Shown: positions 1 to 8,588, counted from the stretch's first letter. The stretch is 64,000 nt of DNA from Bacteroidota bacterium (GCA_026224775.1 JAMFRP010000014.1:1-64000); one strand, 5' to 3'. A program made the numbers and translations. Notes: a model not told the origin generated them from the letters alone.

Positions 1-111
1 GGCAAAAACAAAATGAGTGCCTTAAATGCTGTCAGAAATAAAATCGTTCATAGAATATTTGCCGTTATAAAAAATCAAACCCCTTATCAAAACCATTTGC
101 TTTTATCATAG
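1..111 (+). mobile_element. IS110-family transposase, C-terminal end only (cut by window edge)
   Basis: Frame 1 is open from base 1 to a TAG at 109-111 and encodes 36 residues beginning GKNKMSALNAVRNKIVHRIF and ending shortly after TPY. The pattern GKNKM..LN.VR.KI..R.FAVI....TPY is what I know from the extreme C-terminus of IS110/IS111-type transposases (DEDD recombinases) of Bacteroidota. Only this tail is visible; the rest lies left of the window. IS110 elements usually lack long terminal inverted repeats, and none is seen after the stop codon. Whether the full copy is intact cannot be judged here. Confidence 0.78.
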
Positions 112-130
112 AAATCAGCATGACAACCCA

Positions 131-166
131 CATAAAAAAAGCCTCCCCAAAATTGGAGAGGCTTTA
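131..166 (-). terminator. Rho-independent terminator downstream of aconitase
   Basis: An 8-bp perfect stem (AAAGCCTC at 138-145 with GAGGCTTT at 158-165) extends by two further pairs past one mismatch and closes on a 6-nt loop. Read on the minus strand it is followed by a run of seven T (131-140). It lies 28 bases past the aconitase stop, so it probably ends that transcript. Confidence 0.75.
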
Positions 167-193
167 AATCTTAAACTTTAGACTTTTAACTTA

Positions 194-2461
194 TTAAGAA
201 GCCATTTGTTTCCTGATGATATTTAAAGCGCCACCAGCTTTAAACCACTCTATCTGCTGTGCATTGTAAGTGTGATTTACCGCGAATGATTCTGTTGAAC
301 CATCTTTATGGTGCAATACAACGGTTAACTGTTTGCCCGGGGCAAAAGTTGTTAAGCCGGTGATATCAAAAGTATCGTCTTCCTGTATTTTATCGTAATC
401 GGCATTATCGGCGAAAGTGATGCCTAACATACCTTGTTTTTTAAGGTTGGTTTCATGGATACGGGCAAATGATTTTACCAGTATGGCACGTACACCTAAA
501 TGGCGGGGCTCCATAGCCGCGTGCTCGCGTGATGAACCTTCACCGTAATTCTCGTCGCCTACTACGATAGTACCAATGCCATGCGCCTTATAATCACGCT
601 GAGTGGCAGGTACCGGACCGTATTCGCCGGTTAATTCATTTTTAACGCTATCGGCAGTATTATTAAAGTAGTTAATAGCACCGATAAGCATATTGTTAGA
701 TATGTTATCCAAATGACCACGGAATTTCAACCATGGGCCAGCCATAGAGATATGATCCGTTGTACATTTACCTTTTGCTTTTATCAGCAATTTCAAACCG
801 GTAAGGTCTGTACCTTCCCAAGCTTTAAACGGCTCAAGTAATTGCAAACGAGCTGATTTTGGATCAACAATAACGCTAACTGCGCTACCATCTTCTGCCG
901 GTGCCTGGTAACCTGCATCCTGTACAGCGTAACCTTTAAGCGGCATTTCAATACCTTCTGGTTCATCAAATTTAACTTGCTCGCCTTTATCGTTGGTTAA
1001 CGTATCGGTTAACGGGTTAAATGTTAAATCACCTGCTATCGCGAATGCGGTAACAATCTCCGGCGATGCAACAAACGCGTGGGTGTTAGGGTTACCATCC
1101 TGACGCTTAGCGAAGTTACGGTTGAACGAAGTGATGATTGAGTTTTTGCGTGTTGGGTCATTAGTATGACGTGCCCACTGGCCAATACAAGGGCCGCAAG
1201 CGTTAGCCAAAACAACACCACCCATTTGCTCAAAAGTACCTAAGTAGCCATCACGTTCAACAGTGTAACGTACCAGTTCCGAACCCGGAGTGATGGTAAA
1301 TTCTGCTTTTGTTTTTAGATGTTTATCAGTAGCCTGTTTTGCAATTGATGCCGAACGGGTAATATCTTCGTAAGATGAGTTGGTACATGAACCGATCAAA
1401 CCAACTTCTAATTTAGTAGGCCAGCCGTTTTCTTTTACCGCAGCAGCGAATTTTGATATAGGCCAAGCCAAATCAGGCGTAAACGGACCGTTTACATGTG
1501 GCTCTAATTCGTCAAGGTTTATTTCGATAACCTGGTCAAAATATTGCTCAGGGTTAGCGTAAACTTCATCATCACCGGTTAAGTGTTCTTTGATTGCATT
1601 GGCAAGCTCAGCAATATCTCCGCGTTTTGTACCGCTCAAGTAAATTGCCGCTTTTTCGTCGTAACCAAAAACAGATGTAGTCGCGCCGATCTCAGCACCC
1701 ATGTTACAGATGGTTCCTTTACCTGTTGCAGATAATGAACGTGCACCTTCACCAAAATATTCAACAATAGCGCCTGTACCACCTTTTACGGTTAGAATAC
1801 CAGCAACTTTAAGAATCACGTCTTTAGCTGAAGTCCAGCCTGATAATTTACCGGTTAATTTTACACCGATTAGTTTAGGGAATTTTAGCTCCCAAGGTAA
1901 ACCTGCCATAACATCGCAGGCATCAGCACCACCAACACCAATCGCTATCATACCCAAACCACCTGCGTTAGGTGTGTGTGAGTCGGTACCGATCATCATA
2001 CCACCCGGGAATGCATAGTTTTCTAATACTACCTGGTGAATGATACCTGCACCCGGTTTCCAGAAACCGATGCCATATTTATCAGATACCGAAGCCAGGA
2101 AATCATAAACTTCCAGGTTCACATCTTTCGCCGTTTGCAAATCGATATCAGCGCCAACTTTAGCCTGTATCAAGTGATCGCAATGTACGGTTGAAGGTAC
2201 AGCAACCTGTGGGCGGCCTGCTTGCATAAATTGCAATAGCGCCATTTGCGCCGTCGCATCCTGCATCGCTACGCGGTCTGGTGCGAAGTCAACATAGTCA
2301 ACGCCACGACCAAATGCTTTCTCAGCATCACCTTCGGAAAGGTGGGCGTATAATATTTTTTCAGTTAAAGTAAGGTGTTTACCGGTCGCTTTACGGGCAG
2401 CAGCCACACGGGTGCTGTAGCGATCATAAACCTTTTTGATCATATCTAAATCAAAAGCCAT
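194..2461 (-). CDS. acn: Aconitate hydratase (aconitase)
   Basis: This 755-residue protein should interconvert citrate and isocitrate in the TCA cycle in the cytoplasm, using a [4Fe-4S] cluster. The three cluster cysteines are visible: Cys359 in GSCTNSS and Cys422/Cys425 in ACGPCIGQW. The N-terminal part carries the aconitase substrate loops ([12 protein letters not shown]), and the C-terminal swivel domain has [15 protein letters not shown] followed by [16 protein letters not shown]. Length and motif order fit the mitochondrial-type aconitases usual in Bacteroidota, not AcnB. It appears monocistronic, with a hairpin terminator behind it. No neighbouring gene belongs to the TCA cycle. Confidence 0.96.
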   Translation of the reverse strand: MAFDLDMIKKVYDRYSTRVAAARKATGKHLTLTEKILYAHLSEGDAEKAFGRGVDYVDFAPDRVAMQDATAQMALLQFMQAGRPQVAVPSTVHCDHLIQAKVGADIDLQTAKDVNLEVYDFLASVSDKYGIGFWKPGAGIIHQVVLENYAFPGGMMIGTDSHTPNAGGLGMIAIGVGGADACDVMAGLPWELKFPKLIGVKLTGKLSGWTSAKDVILKVAGILTVKGGTGAIVEYFGEGARSLSATGKGTICNMGAEIGATTSVFGYDEKAAIYLSGTKRGDIAELANAIKEHLTGDDEVYANPEQYFDQVIEINLDELEPHVNGPFTPDLAWPISKFAAAVKENGWPTKLEVGLIGSCTNSSYEDITRSASIAKQATDKHLKTKAEFTITPGSELVRYTVERDGYLGTFEQMGGVVLANACGPCIGQWARHTNDPTRKNSIITSFNRNFAKRQDGNPNTHAFVASPEIVTAFAIAGDLTFNPLTDTLTNDKGEQVKFDEPEGIEMPLKGYAVQDAGYQAPAEDGSAVSVIVDPKSARLQLLEPFKAWEGTDLTGLKLLIKAKGKCTTDHISMAGPWLKFRGHLDNISNNMLIGAINYFNNTADSVKNELTGEYGPVPATQRDYKAHGIGTIVVGDENYGEGSSREHAAMEPRHLGVRAILVKSFARIHETNLKKQGMLGITFADNADYDKIQEDDTFDITGLTTFAPGKQLTVVLHHKDGSTESFAVNHTYNAQQIEWFKAGGALNIIRKQMAS

Positions 2462-2604
2462 GGTATCGATCTTTTTAGGTAAAATAATATTTCAAACACA
2501 ACAAACAGCCAAGCGGCTGCCGCTGAGCGGCGAATTTACAAAAATTGCAGGGAATATGCTGTCAGCCAAATACGTAAATGCTATTTGGATAGGTTCTAAA
2601 TAGA

Positions 2605-2660
2605 GATTGGTTGATTTAGTTAGATTAGGTTGAGTGGGTTTATTGGGCTGAGGTTTGGGT
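2605..2660. repeat. GGTTGA-rich intergenic tract, left flank of the four-helix-bundle gene
   Basis: A G/T-rich, A/C-poor stretch (TTGGTTGATTTAGTTAG and TTGAGTGGGTTTATTGG) resembles in inverse orientation the tract at 3062-3115 on the other side of the 2675-3049 gene. Similarity is imperfect and partly low complexity, so this may be convergent base composition. Confidence 0.35.
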
Positions 2661-2674
2661 GAAATGGATAGAGG

Positions 2675-3049
2675 TTAGTCTAACTCGTTGTTCTTTTTCT
2701 TTTTGATGAAAAGAATATATCCGTTTAATAGTTTGAGGCATCGTTCATATTCCTGCTCAAAGCTCTTTAATACTTCATCAGATATAATCTTTTCATCTCT
2801 TGCAACTATCATATGATCCAAAGTTTCTGACAATGATCCGCGTGCTATGATACAAAACCGGATATTATCTTGATAGTGATACCGGCCATGACCTTCTGCA
2901 ATATTATTCCCTATCGATCTTGAACATCTAACTATCTGATCTACCAGCCGAAATCTTTCATCAGGTGGAAAGCTTTTCGCCAAATCAGCCACAAGTATTC
3001 TGATTTTTCTTGCCTGCTTCCATGTTTCTAACTCCGTAAAAGATGCCAT
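2675..3049 (-). CDS. Four-helix-bundle protein (S23 / rRNA intervening-sequence protein family)
   Basis: This 124-residue helical protein opens with SFTELETWKQARKI and carries CSRSIGNNIAEGHGRY, hallmarks of the family first seen as proteins encoded in 23S rRNA intervening sequences and later found free-standing in many Bacteroidota. Its molecular role is unknown; structures of the family form homopentameric four-helix bundles. Here it is not inside an rRNA gene. Its C-terminus is lysine-rich (IKKKKNNELD). It is bordered by inverted GGTTGA-type tracts, one of which shares a 16-mer with a repeat after greA, which hints at mobility. Confidence 0.85.
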   Translation of the reverse strand: MASFTELETWKQARKIRILVADLAKSFPPDERFRLVDQIVRCSRSIGNNIAEGHGRYHYQDNIRFCIIARGSLSETLDHMIVARDEKIISDEVLKSFEQEYERCLKLLNGYILFIKKKKNNELD

Positions 3050-3061
3050 CTATTATATTCT

Positions 3062-3115
3062 TAAAATTAACTTAATCAACTCATTCAACCCACTCCAACC
3101 AAATCAACCCAATGG
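3062..3115. repeat. GGTTGA-type intergenic tract, right flank (minus orientation)
   Basis: Its reverse complement contains GTTGAATGAGTTGATT (3074-3089), a 16-mer present exactly at 60827-60842 behind greA. Together with 2605-2660 it brackets the four-helix-bundle gene. It overlaps the last codons of the polysaccharide deacetylase. Confidence 0.45.
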
Positions 3116-3724
3116 TCCAAACACAAACCCCTTCCTACTCCAAATCTCCATCGCCTTCGGCAGCACATATTCCAGCCTGTCAAACGCTTTCAAACTATCA
3201 TGGAATACAACTATTGACCCACTCTCCGTATGCTTCAAAACATTTTGCAGGCATTTCTCGGGCGAGAGGTTTATATCGAAGTCGCCGCTGAGCACATCCC
3301 ACATAATAATTTTAATATCGGGCTTAACACTTTTTAACAACTTTATTTGCGATCTTTTGATGCGCCCATATGGCGGACGAAAAAGATTGGTTTTTAGCTG
3401 TTCATCAGCCTTTAAGGTGTTTTGTATGTAGATATTATCGGCTGTTTTCCAGCCTTTAAGATGATTATAGGTGTGGTTGCCGATGGCATGGCCGTCGTTT
3501 TTAACTTGATTGAAAATGTCGGGGTGTTTGCTTACATTGTCGCCTATGCAAAAAAAAGTAGCTTTGGCGTTGTACTGCTTTAAAATATTTAATACAAAGG
3601 GTGTAACAATGGGGATAGGTCCATCGTCAAAAGTGAGATAAATGCAAGGTTTATCGGGTTTTACATCCCATATTAACGAAGAATAGTATTTTTTTAACAG
3701 CCGGGGTGATTTAACCAGGTACAT
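3104..3724 (-). CDS. Polysaccharide deacetylase family protein (NodB homology domain)
   Basis: This 206-residue protein has the carbohydrate esterase 4 motifs in order. YLTFDDGP near residue 30 carries the catalytic Asp and a metal Asp, HTYNH near residue 83 holds the metal ligands, RPPYG near residue 117 is motif 3, and a late VVFHDS supplies the last histidine. It should remove N- or O-acyl groups from a polysaccharide, possibly peptidoglycan; the natural substrate cannot be told. No clear signal peptide is seen. The start lies only 17 bases from the start of the divergent tolC-like gene, and a TATATTTG box sits 4 bases upstream, so the mRNA is probably leaderless. Confidence 0.88.
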   Translation of the reverse strand: MYLVKSPRLLKKYYSSLIWDVKPDKPCIYLTFDDGPIPIVTPFVLNILKQYNAKATFFCIGDNVSKHPDIFNQVKNDGHAIGNHTYNHLKGWKTADNIYIQNTLKADEQLKTNLFRPPYGRIKRSQIKLLKSVKPDIKIIMWDVLSGDFDINLSPEKCLQNVLKHTESGSIVVFHDSLKAFDRLEYVLPKAMEIWSRKGFVFGPLG

Positions 3725-3728
3725 ACAA

Positions 3729-3736
3729 CAAATATA
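3729..3736 (-). promoter_or_regulatory. Promoter -7 box TATATTTG for the polysaccharide deacetylase
   Basis: A perfect TAnnTTTG on the minus strand, ending 4 bases before the ATG at 3724. In Bacteroidota this box ends about 4 bases upstream of the transcription start, so the predicted start coincides with the start codon. The -33 part would lie inside the tolC-like coding region; no clear TTTG is seen there. Confidence 0.5.
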
Positions 3737-3741
3737 ACCTT

Positions 3742-5184
3742 ATGACTTTATATATATTCAATTTTAAACGGCTAAGCCTGCTCGGTATACTGCTTGCGGC
3801 AACATTGGGCTTTACCGCCCGTGCACAGGAGGTTATTACCCTGCAAAAAGCGATAGACCTAACCTTGCAGAATAACCTCACCATTAAACAATCAAAAATA
3901 AACGAGGAGCTAGGTACCGCGGACTATCAGCAGGCAAAATACAACTTGCTGCCAAGTTTAACGGTTAACCCGCAGGCATCATACAACTTTGGCCGCAGCC
4001 CTAACTTAACTACATATTCTTACACCAGCCAATCGTTTTTATATGTTAACGGGCAGGCATCGCTATCGTTAACGGTATTCCAGGGCGGGCAGTTGCGCAA
4101 CCAGATATTGGCAAATAAACTAACCCTCGATGCTGATAAAACCACAACCGAAAAAACCAAAAATGATTTAGTATTAAACGTGGTTACCGCCTATCTGCAA
4201 ATATTAACTAACCAGGATTTAGTAACGGCAGCCAACCAGCAAATAGGCATCGCCAAAATAACCCTTGATCGTGCGCAAAAAAACTTTGATGCGGGAAATC
4301 AAACATTGGCCGATCTTTCACAAGCAAAAGCCGGACTTTCAACTGATGAATATAATTTGACTACAGCGCAAAATCAACTGGATATTTCCATCCTCGCGTT
4401 AAAACAATACATGGAAATGGACCCTGCTACCCAGATTACTATAGACAGGCCCGATGTATCAAAACTAACTGATATTCAAACCGCTTTCGCGGCGCCTGAT
4501 GTTATTAAAACAGCGCTTGCCATTAACCCTGATATTAAACTTGCCGAAATACAACAAGATGGTTATCTGCAAGCCATAAAAATTGCTAAAGGAAACTACT
4601 ACCCAACGGTATCATTATTTGGTGGGTTAGGAACTAATTATTCAAGTATATCGCAAAATGTTATTGGTACTACTACACTGCAATCACAAATCGGTGTGGT
4701 ACAGGGTACTAATACACCGGTTGTTGGACAATATGAGTCGCCGGTTTATTCAAAGTCTTATTCTATAGGTAATCAGTTCAGCAATAATCTTAACGAATCG
4801 TTTGGTGTGACTGTACAGATACCGATCTTCAATAAGTTCACCGCGCATACCGCTGTAAAAAAGGCCAAACTGAATTACGAATACGCTCAGCTAAGTACCG
4901 ATCTGGCTAAAAACACATTAAGCAAAACCATTACCCAGGCGGTATTGGATGTGCAGGCAGCTGAGAAGCAATATGTATCGGCACAACAAACTTATTATGC
5001 AAATAAAGAAGCTTTTAACGTAGTACAACAACGCTATAATGTAGGGCTGGTTAACTCACTGGATTATAACACATCGCTTACCAACTATAATAAGGCTGAA
5101 ACTGATATGATCGAGGCTAAATACGCGGTAGTATTCAGAAGTAAGGTAATAGACTATTATTTAGGCAACCCTATAACGTTATAA
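3742..5184 (+). CDS. TolC family outer-membrane efflux protein
   Basis: This 480-residue protein has an N-terminal signal peptide (about residues 10-28, ending FTARAQ) and two long heptad-rich helical halves, each opening as in the OEP repeat (ITLQKAIDLTLQNNLTIKQSK in the first). Such proteins form trimeric outer-membrane channels with a periplasmic tunnel. The next gene, 91 bases on, is a MacA/HlyD-type adaptor, so the two probably form parts of one export pump. No inner-membrane component follows; a lone MacB-type permease lies 15 kb away. The cargo cannot be inferred. Confidence 0.93.
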   Translation: MTLYIFNFKRLSLLGILLAATLGFTARAQEVITLQKAIDLTLQNNLTIKQSKINEELGTADYQQAKYNLLPSLTVNPQASYNFGRSPNLTTYSYTSQSFLYVNGQASLSLTVFQGGQLRNQILANKLTLDADKTTTEKTKNDLVLNVVTAYLQILTNQDLVTAANQQIGIAKITLDRAQKNFDAGNQTLADLSQAKAGLSTDEYNLTTAQNQLDISILALKQYMEMDPATQITIDRPDVSKLTDIQTAFAAPDVIKTALAINPDIKLAEIQQDGYLQAIKIAKGNYYPTVSLFGGLGTNYSSISQNVIGTTTLQSQIGVVQGTNTPVVGQYESPVYSKSYSIGNQFSNNLNESFGVTVQIPIFNKFTAHTAVKKAKLNYEYAQLSTDLAKNTLSKTITQAVLDVQAAEKQYVSAQQTYYANKEAFNVVQQRYNVGLVNSLDYNTSLTNYNKAETDMIEAKYAVVFRSKVIDYYLGNPITL

Positions 5185-5192
5185 GAGAGACA

Positions 5193-5264
5193 GGAAGTCC
5201 GGACTTAGTCGGACTCAAAATAAACAAAATATAAATCCGAAATCGAAACTCCGAAATCCGAAAT
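5193..5264. repeat. Short palindrome and TCCGAAAT direct repeats between tolC-like and macA-like genes
   Basis: AAGTCCGGACTT (5193-5204) is a perfect 12-base palindrome; AATCCGAAAT and its variants recur three times downstream. Too short to be assigned. They may form a weak hairpin between the two efflux genes. Confidence 0.4.
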
Positions 5265-5275
5265 AAAAAAACATC

Positions 5276-6607
5276 ATGGGAAAAACTACTAAATATATAT
5301 TGATAACGCTTGGCGTTTTTATACTGCTTTTAATAGTGCTGAAAGTTGCCGGGGTAATTGGCGGAACAAGTAAAACGCAGGTGGCAACAGAAAAAGCTAC
5401 CGAGCGCGAAATTACCGAAACGGTTACCGCCAGTGGAAAAATAAAGCCACACCTCGAAGTTAAAATAACTGCAGAGGTTTCGGGTGAAATTGTTGAGCTG
5501 CCGGTAAAAGAAGGCGATGTGGTTAAAAAAGGCCAGTTGCTTTGTAAGATCAGGCCGGATATTTTGAAGTCGGGTTTTGAGCGCGCGGTGGCATCATACA
5601 ACTCACAAAAAGCAACTGTAGGTAACTCTAAGCAAATGCTGGCACAGGCGCAAGCTACTTATGATAACCAGGCATCAATTTACCAACGCGATAAAGCACT
5701 TTTAGATAATAAGGTACTTACTGTAGCTGAGTTTGAAGCCGCCAAAGCTAGCTACGAAGGTGCTAAAGCCGCGTTAGAAGCTGCAAGGCAGAATGTGATC
5801 GGATCAAACTTCGGTTTGGCACAATCGTCTGCTTCGGTACAGGAAGCGCAGGCCGATCTGGATAAAACCAGCATTTATTCTCCTATAGATGGCGTGGTAT
5901 CTAAATTATCAGTTGAAAAAGGTGACCGGGTGTTAGGAACCATCCAAATGGCGGGTACTGATATTATGACGGTATCTGACTTAAGCAAACTGGATGTAAA
6001 CGTTGATGTGAATGAGAACGACATTAACCGTATCGACCTTGGCGATTCGTCAAACATTGATGTGGATGCTTTCGCCGATAAAAAGTTTGATGGCGCGGTA
6101 TCTGAAATAGGAAGCTCGGCCAATGTGGTAGGCACCAATGCCGACCAGGTGACTAACTTTACCGTTAAGGTGAGGATTAACCCGGAATCATACATAAACT
6201 TGTTAAAGAAAACAGCAGCCAACCCATCGCCATTCCGCCCGGGATTGACCGCGACTGTTGATATCAGGACCAACCAAGTTAAAGGATTGTCGGTTCCGAT
6301 CCAATCTGTTACTACCCGCGAGGAGAAAAAGAATACCGGAAAACCGCAGACAGATGATGATTCGCAAACCGTAAAAATGAACGCGCCTGTAAAAGAGTAT
6401 GTGTTTGTTTACAACGCGGGCAAAATTAAACAGGTATTGGTAACTACTGGCATACAGGATGATAGTTACATCCAGATATTATCAGGCCTTAAATCTGGGG
6501 ATGAAGTAGTTTCAGCACCTTACGCAGCAATATCAAAAGACCTGAAAGATGGCATGTTGGTTGAAAAGGTAGATAAGTCGAAGTTGTTTGATAAGCCTGC
6601 TAATTAG
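5276..6607 (+). CDS. Efflux transporter periplasmic adaptor subunit (MacA/HlyD type)
   Basis: This 443-residue membrane-fusion protein has one N-terminal membrane anchor (about residues 7-27). The first lipoyl half-motif follows (GEIVELPVKEGDVVKKGQLL, near 70-90), then a long alpha-hairpin (about 105-200), the second lipoyl half (YSPIDGVVSKLSVEKGDRV) and beta-barrel and MP domains to the end. It would bridge an inner-membrane ABC or RND transporter to the TolC-like channel encoded just upstream. The anchor and the IQMAGTDIMTV stretch resemble MacA of the tripartite macrolide/lipoprotein-type exporters. No ATPase or permease is adjacent. Confidence 0.92.
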   Translation: MGKTTKYILITLGVFILLLIVLKVAGVIGGTSKTQVATEKATEREITETVTASGKIKPHLEVKITAEVSGEIVELPVKEGDVVKKGQLLCKIRPDILKSGFERAVASYNSQKATVGNSKQMLAQAQATYDNQASIYQRDKALLDNKVLTVAEFEAAKASYEGAKAALEAARQNVIGSNFGLAQSSASVQEAQADLDKTSIYSPIDGVVSKLSVEKGDRVLGTIQMAGTDIMTVSDLSKLDVNVDVNENDINRIDLGDSSNIDVDAFADKKFDGAVSEIGSSANVVGTNADQVTNFTVKVRINPESYINLLKKTAANPSPFRPGLTATVDIRTNQVKGLSVPIQSVTTREEKKNTGKPQTDDDSQTVKMNAPVKEYVFVYNAGKIKQVLVTTGIQDDSYIQILSGLKSGDEVVSAPYAAISKDLKDGMLVEKVDKSKLFDKPAN

Positions 6608-6630
6608 GCTTTAAAAGATAATTAAACTAC

Positions 6631-6740
6631 CGTCATTGCGAGCGAAGCGTGGCCAATCCCAAGCTATGCAGAGCCACTCTGTAATTAGGGGATTGCCACG
6701 CTTCGCTCGCAATGACGCTTTGTTTTTAGACAGCTCCTTA
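6631..6740. repeat. Palindromic repeat family A, copy 1
   Basis: Inverted arms CGTCATTGCGAGCGAAGCGT (6631-6650) and its complement ending at 6717 enclose a conserved centre (AAGCTATGCAGAGCC...). Near-identical copies are at 35518-35603 and 44672-44757, and a half copy is at 17861-17898. An outer motif TTTTTAGACAGCTCCTTAGG follows (6723-6742) and recurs at the other copies, so the unit is longer than the hairpin. Confidence 0.85.
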
Positions 6741-6818
6741 GGCCTGAGATTAACGCCAAATCAATTCGCCAAAATAAAAATCTCACGTCTCATATCTCAC
6801 TTCTCATATCTATTCCTA

Positions 6819-6826
6819 TATATTTG
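6819..6826 (+). promoter_or_regulatory. Promoter -7 box TATATTTG for gpsA
   Basis: A perfect TAnnTTTG box whose predicted transcription start (about 6830) lies 44 bases before the chosen gpsA ATG. It abuts and slightly overlaps the left arm of the hairpin at 6826-6861. No TTTG is seen at -33. Confidence 0.42.
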
Positions 6827-6870
6827 TTCCGCCAGTGAAAAACATTTTTCGCTGGCGGAACTTTTTATTT
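6826..6870 (+). terminator. Hairpin with T-run between macA-like gene and gpsA
   Basis: GTTCCGCCAG (6826-6835) pairs with CTGGCGGAAC (6852-6861); a wobble and one more pair extend the stem inward. TTTTTATTT follows. It has the form of an intrinsic terminator for read-through from the efflux genes, but sits only 4 bases before the gpsA start. Confidence 0.55.
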
Positions 6871-6873
6871 GGA

Positions 6874-7881
6874 ATGGATACGCAAAAAAAAAGAATAGCA
6901 GTTGTTGGTGGTGGTAGCTGGGCTACGGCCAATGTTAAAATGCTTACTGATAATATTACGCCTAAAGAAGTTTTTTGGTGGATGCGCAACGCGCATGCCG
7001 TTGAGCATATCCGCAAATTTGGGCACAACCCCAATTATTTGAGTTCGGTGGATATTAAGCTGCCTGCGCTTCATATTTCAACAGATATTAAGCACATCAT
7101 ACATAATTCCGACTTCATTTTATTGAATGTGCCTGCCGCGTTTTTAAAGCAAGCTTTAGAAGGCATTACACCGGAGGACTTCGCCGGTAAAAAAATCATA
7201 TCGGCTATTAAGGGTATCGTTCCGGATGAAAACCAGATCATTGGCGAGTTTTTGAATCAACATTACAATATATCTTTTGATAATTTCCTGGTGATCAGTG
7301 GGCCGTGCCATGCCGAGGAAGTGGCATTGGAGAAATTATCATACCTCACCATTGCTTCCAGCGATATTGAACTGGCGACTGAATTTGCCGGGATGATCAA
7401 TACCCGCTACATTAAAACCAATGTATCCGACGATATTTACGGCACCGAATATGGCGCTGTACTTAAAAACGTTTATGCTATTGCCGGCGGCATTTGTCAC
7501 GGTGTGGGTTATGGCGATAACTTCCAGGCGGTGTTGATTTCAAACGCTATACGCGAGCTGGAACGCTTTGTAGATACCGTACACCCTATCGACCGTGATA
7601 TAAAAGAATCCGCCTACCTGGGCGATCTGATGGTTACCGCTTACTCCCAATTTAGCCGTAACCGTACTTTTGGTAATATGATAGGTAAAGGGTATACCGT
7701 AAAGTCGGCACAATTGGAAATGAATATGGTCGCCGAAGGTTATTACGCTGTAAATTGCCTCCACGAAGTGAATAAAAACTACCACGTACATATGCCTATT
7801 TGCGATGCGGTATACAATATTCTCTATCAAAAGCATTCTCCGGCACTTGAAATGAAACATTTAGCCGAGCATTTGAGTTAA
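6874..7881 (+). CDS. gpsA: NAD(P)H-dependent glycerol-3-phosphate dehydrogenase
   Basis: It reduces dihydroxyacetone phosphate to sn-glycerol 3-phosphate, the backbone of phospholipids, in the cytoplasm. The 335-residue protein opens IAVVGGGSWATA (dinucleotide-binding GxGxxA-type loop) and carries SGPCHAEEVA and YGAVLKNVYAIAGG, where the conserved lysines of the active site lie, then EMNMVAEGYYAV near the C-terminus. The frame is open 13 codons further upstream, but those codons fall inside the terminator-like hairpin, and family proteins begin at the chosen ATG. It probably has its own promoter. Confidence 0.94.
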   Translation: MDTQKKRIAVVGGGSWATANVKMLTDNITPKEVFWWMRNAHAVEHIRKFGHNPNYLSSVDIKLPALHISTDIKHIIHNSDFILLNVPAAFLKQALEGITPEDFAGKKIISAIKGIVPDENQIIGEFLNQHYNISFDNFLVISGPCHAEEVALEKLSYLTIASSDIELATEFAGMINTRYIKTNVSDDIYGTEYGAVLKNVYAIAGGICHGVGYGDNFQAVLISNAIRELERFVDTVHPIDRDIKESAYLGDLMVTAYSQFSRNRTFGNMIGKGYTVKSAQLEMNMVAEGYYAVNCLHEVNKNYHVHMPICDAVYNILYQKHSPALEMKHLAEHLS

Positions 7882-7905
7882 TATTTCAATCAACAATTGA
7901 AATAT
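7881..7905. other. Small perfect hairpin between gpsA and the 92-residue protein
   Basis: ATATTTCAAT (7881-7890) and ATTGAAATAT (7896-7905) form a perfect 10-bp stem with a 5-base loop. It starts on the last base of the gpsA stop codon and ends just before the next ATG at 7907. There is no T-run, so it may stabilise the gpsA mRNA end or affect translation of the next gene. Confidence 0.45.
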
Positions 7906-7906
7906 C

Positions 7907-8185
7907 ATGAAACACTCACTTAAAATTGCCTTATTGGCAGCAGGATTATTTGCCGTTACACAAGTACATGCGCAAAGCAAGGTAAGCAGAGATGCCAAAG
8001 CTGTTGGCCACAAAACATCAGAAATTGCCGCTAAAAGCAAAGCTGCCGTTGTAGACAAAAAATACAAAGGCAAACAAGGTCCGGGCGGTCAAACTGTTTA
8101 CATTGATAAGTATTCACACTATTACTACGTGAATTCAAAAGGCCATAAATATTATCTGAAAAAATCTCAGTTAAGAAATAAATAA
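7907..8185 (+). CDS. Small exported basic protein of unknown function
   Basis: This 92-residue protein has a clear signal peptide (MKHSLKIALLAAGLFAVTQV, cleavage after VHAQ). The mature part is lysine-rich, with an Ala/Lys helix around residues 35-53, then a tyrosine-rich stretch YIDKYSHYYYVNSKGHKYY near 66-84. I do not recognise a named domain. It is the first of two small exported proteins after gpsA, and the 44-base gap between them permits co-transcription. Mature protein location is periplasmic or extracellular by inference from the signal peptide only. Confidence 0.7.
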   Translation: MKHSLKIALLAAGLFAVTQVHAQSKVSRDAKAVGHKTSEIAAKSKAAVVDKKYKGKQGPGGQTVYIDKYSHYYYVNSKGHKYYLKKSQLRNK

Positions 8186-8229
8186 TATCAATAGTTTATA
8201 AGTAGATTCAGCTTTTACATCGCCTGAAT

Positions 8230-8556
8230 ATGAAAATAATGACTTTTGTAATTATTGGTATGGCCTGCGCCATGATGCTTTTATCTGTCGCCTGTTCGCC
8301 AAAGCAAAAAAGAGATCCCAACCTCATAGGTGAGTGGAAATCAACAGCCGATGGCAGCAAGCTTAATATTACCGATAAAAGTTTTATGATGACGAGTGAC
8401 TCGCCGGAGCCGGAGGATTATTTTGTTAAGGGCGATACCATTTATACTTCATTTGAAGGCAACCTGCCTTATACCAGGTATGCTATTAAGCATCTGGATG
8501 CGCATCTGTTAAAGCTATTTACCCCTGATTCAACTTTGGTTGAATTTACCAAATAA
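8230..8556 (+). CDS. Small lipoprotein, lipocalin-like beginning
   Basis: This 108-residue protein has a lipoprotein signal with the lipobox LSVAC near residue 22, so the mature N-terminus is a lipidated Cys. NLIGEWKST just after it resembles the start of small lipocalin-like or DUF-type beta-barrel lipoproteins of Bacteroidota. The rest is beta-rich. No enzymatic motif is visible. It converges on the DEAD-box helicase gene across a hairpin whose T-run is on the minus strand. Confidence 0.68.
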   Translation: MKIMTFVIIGMACAMMLLSVACSPKQKRDPNLIGEWKSTADGSKLNITDKSFMMTSDSPEPEDYFVKGDTIYTSFEGNLPYTRYAIKHLDAHLLKLFTPDSTLVEFTK

Positions 8557-8588
8557 AAAAAGCTCCCGGTAAACTACTCCGGGAGCTT
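8551..8588 (-). terminator. Terminator downstream of the DEAD-box helicase
   Basis: AAGCTCCCGG (8560-8569) pairs perfectly with CCGGGAGCTT (8579-8588) around a 9-base loop. On the minus strand it is followed by TTTTTTATTT. It is 60 bases past the helicase stop. On the plus strand no T-run follows, so it chiefly serves the helicase transcript. Confidence 0.8.

Noticed and set aside
6636..6917. 93-codon frame between macA-like gene and gpsA
   Set aside because: It is a translation of family A repeat sequence (RSQAMQSH, GLPRFARND) and overlaps gpsA. The same peptide pattern arises at 44598-44864 from another copy.
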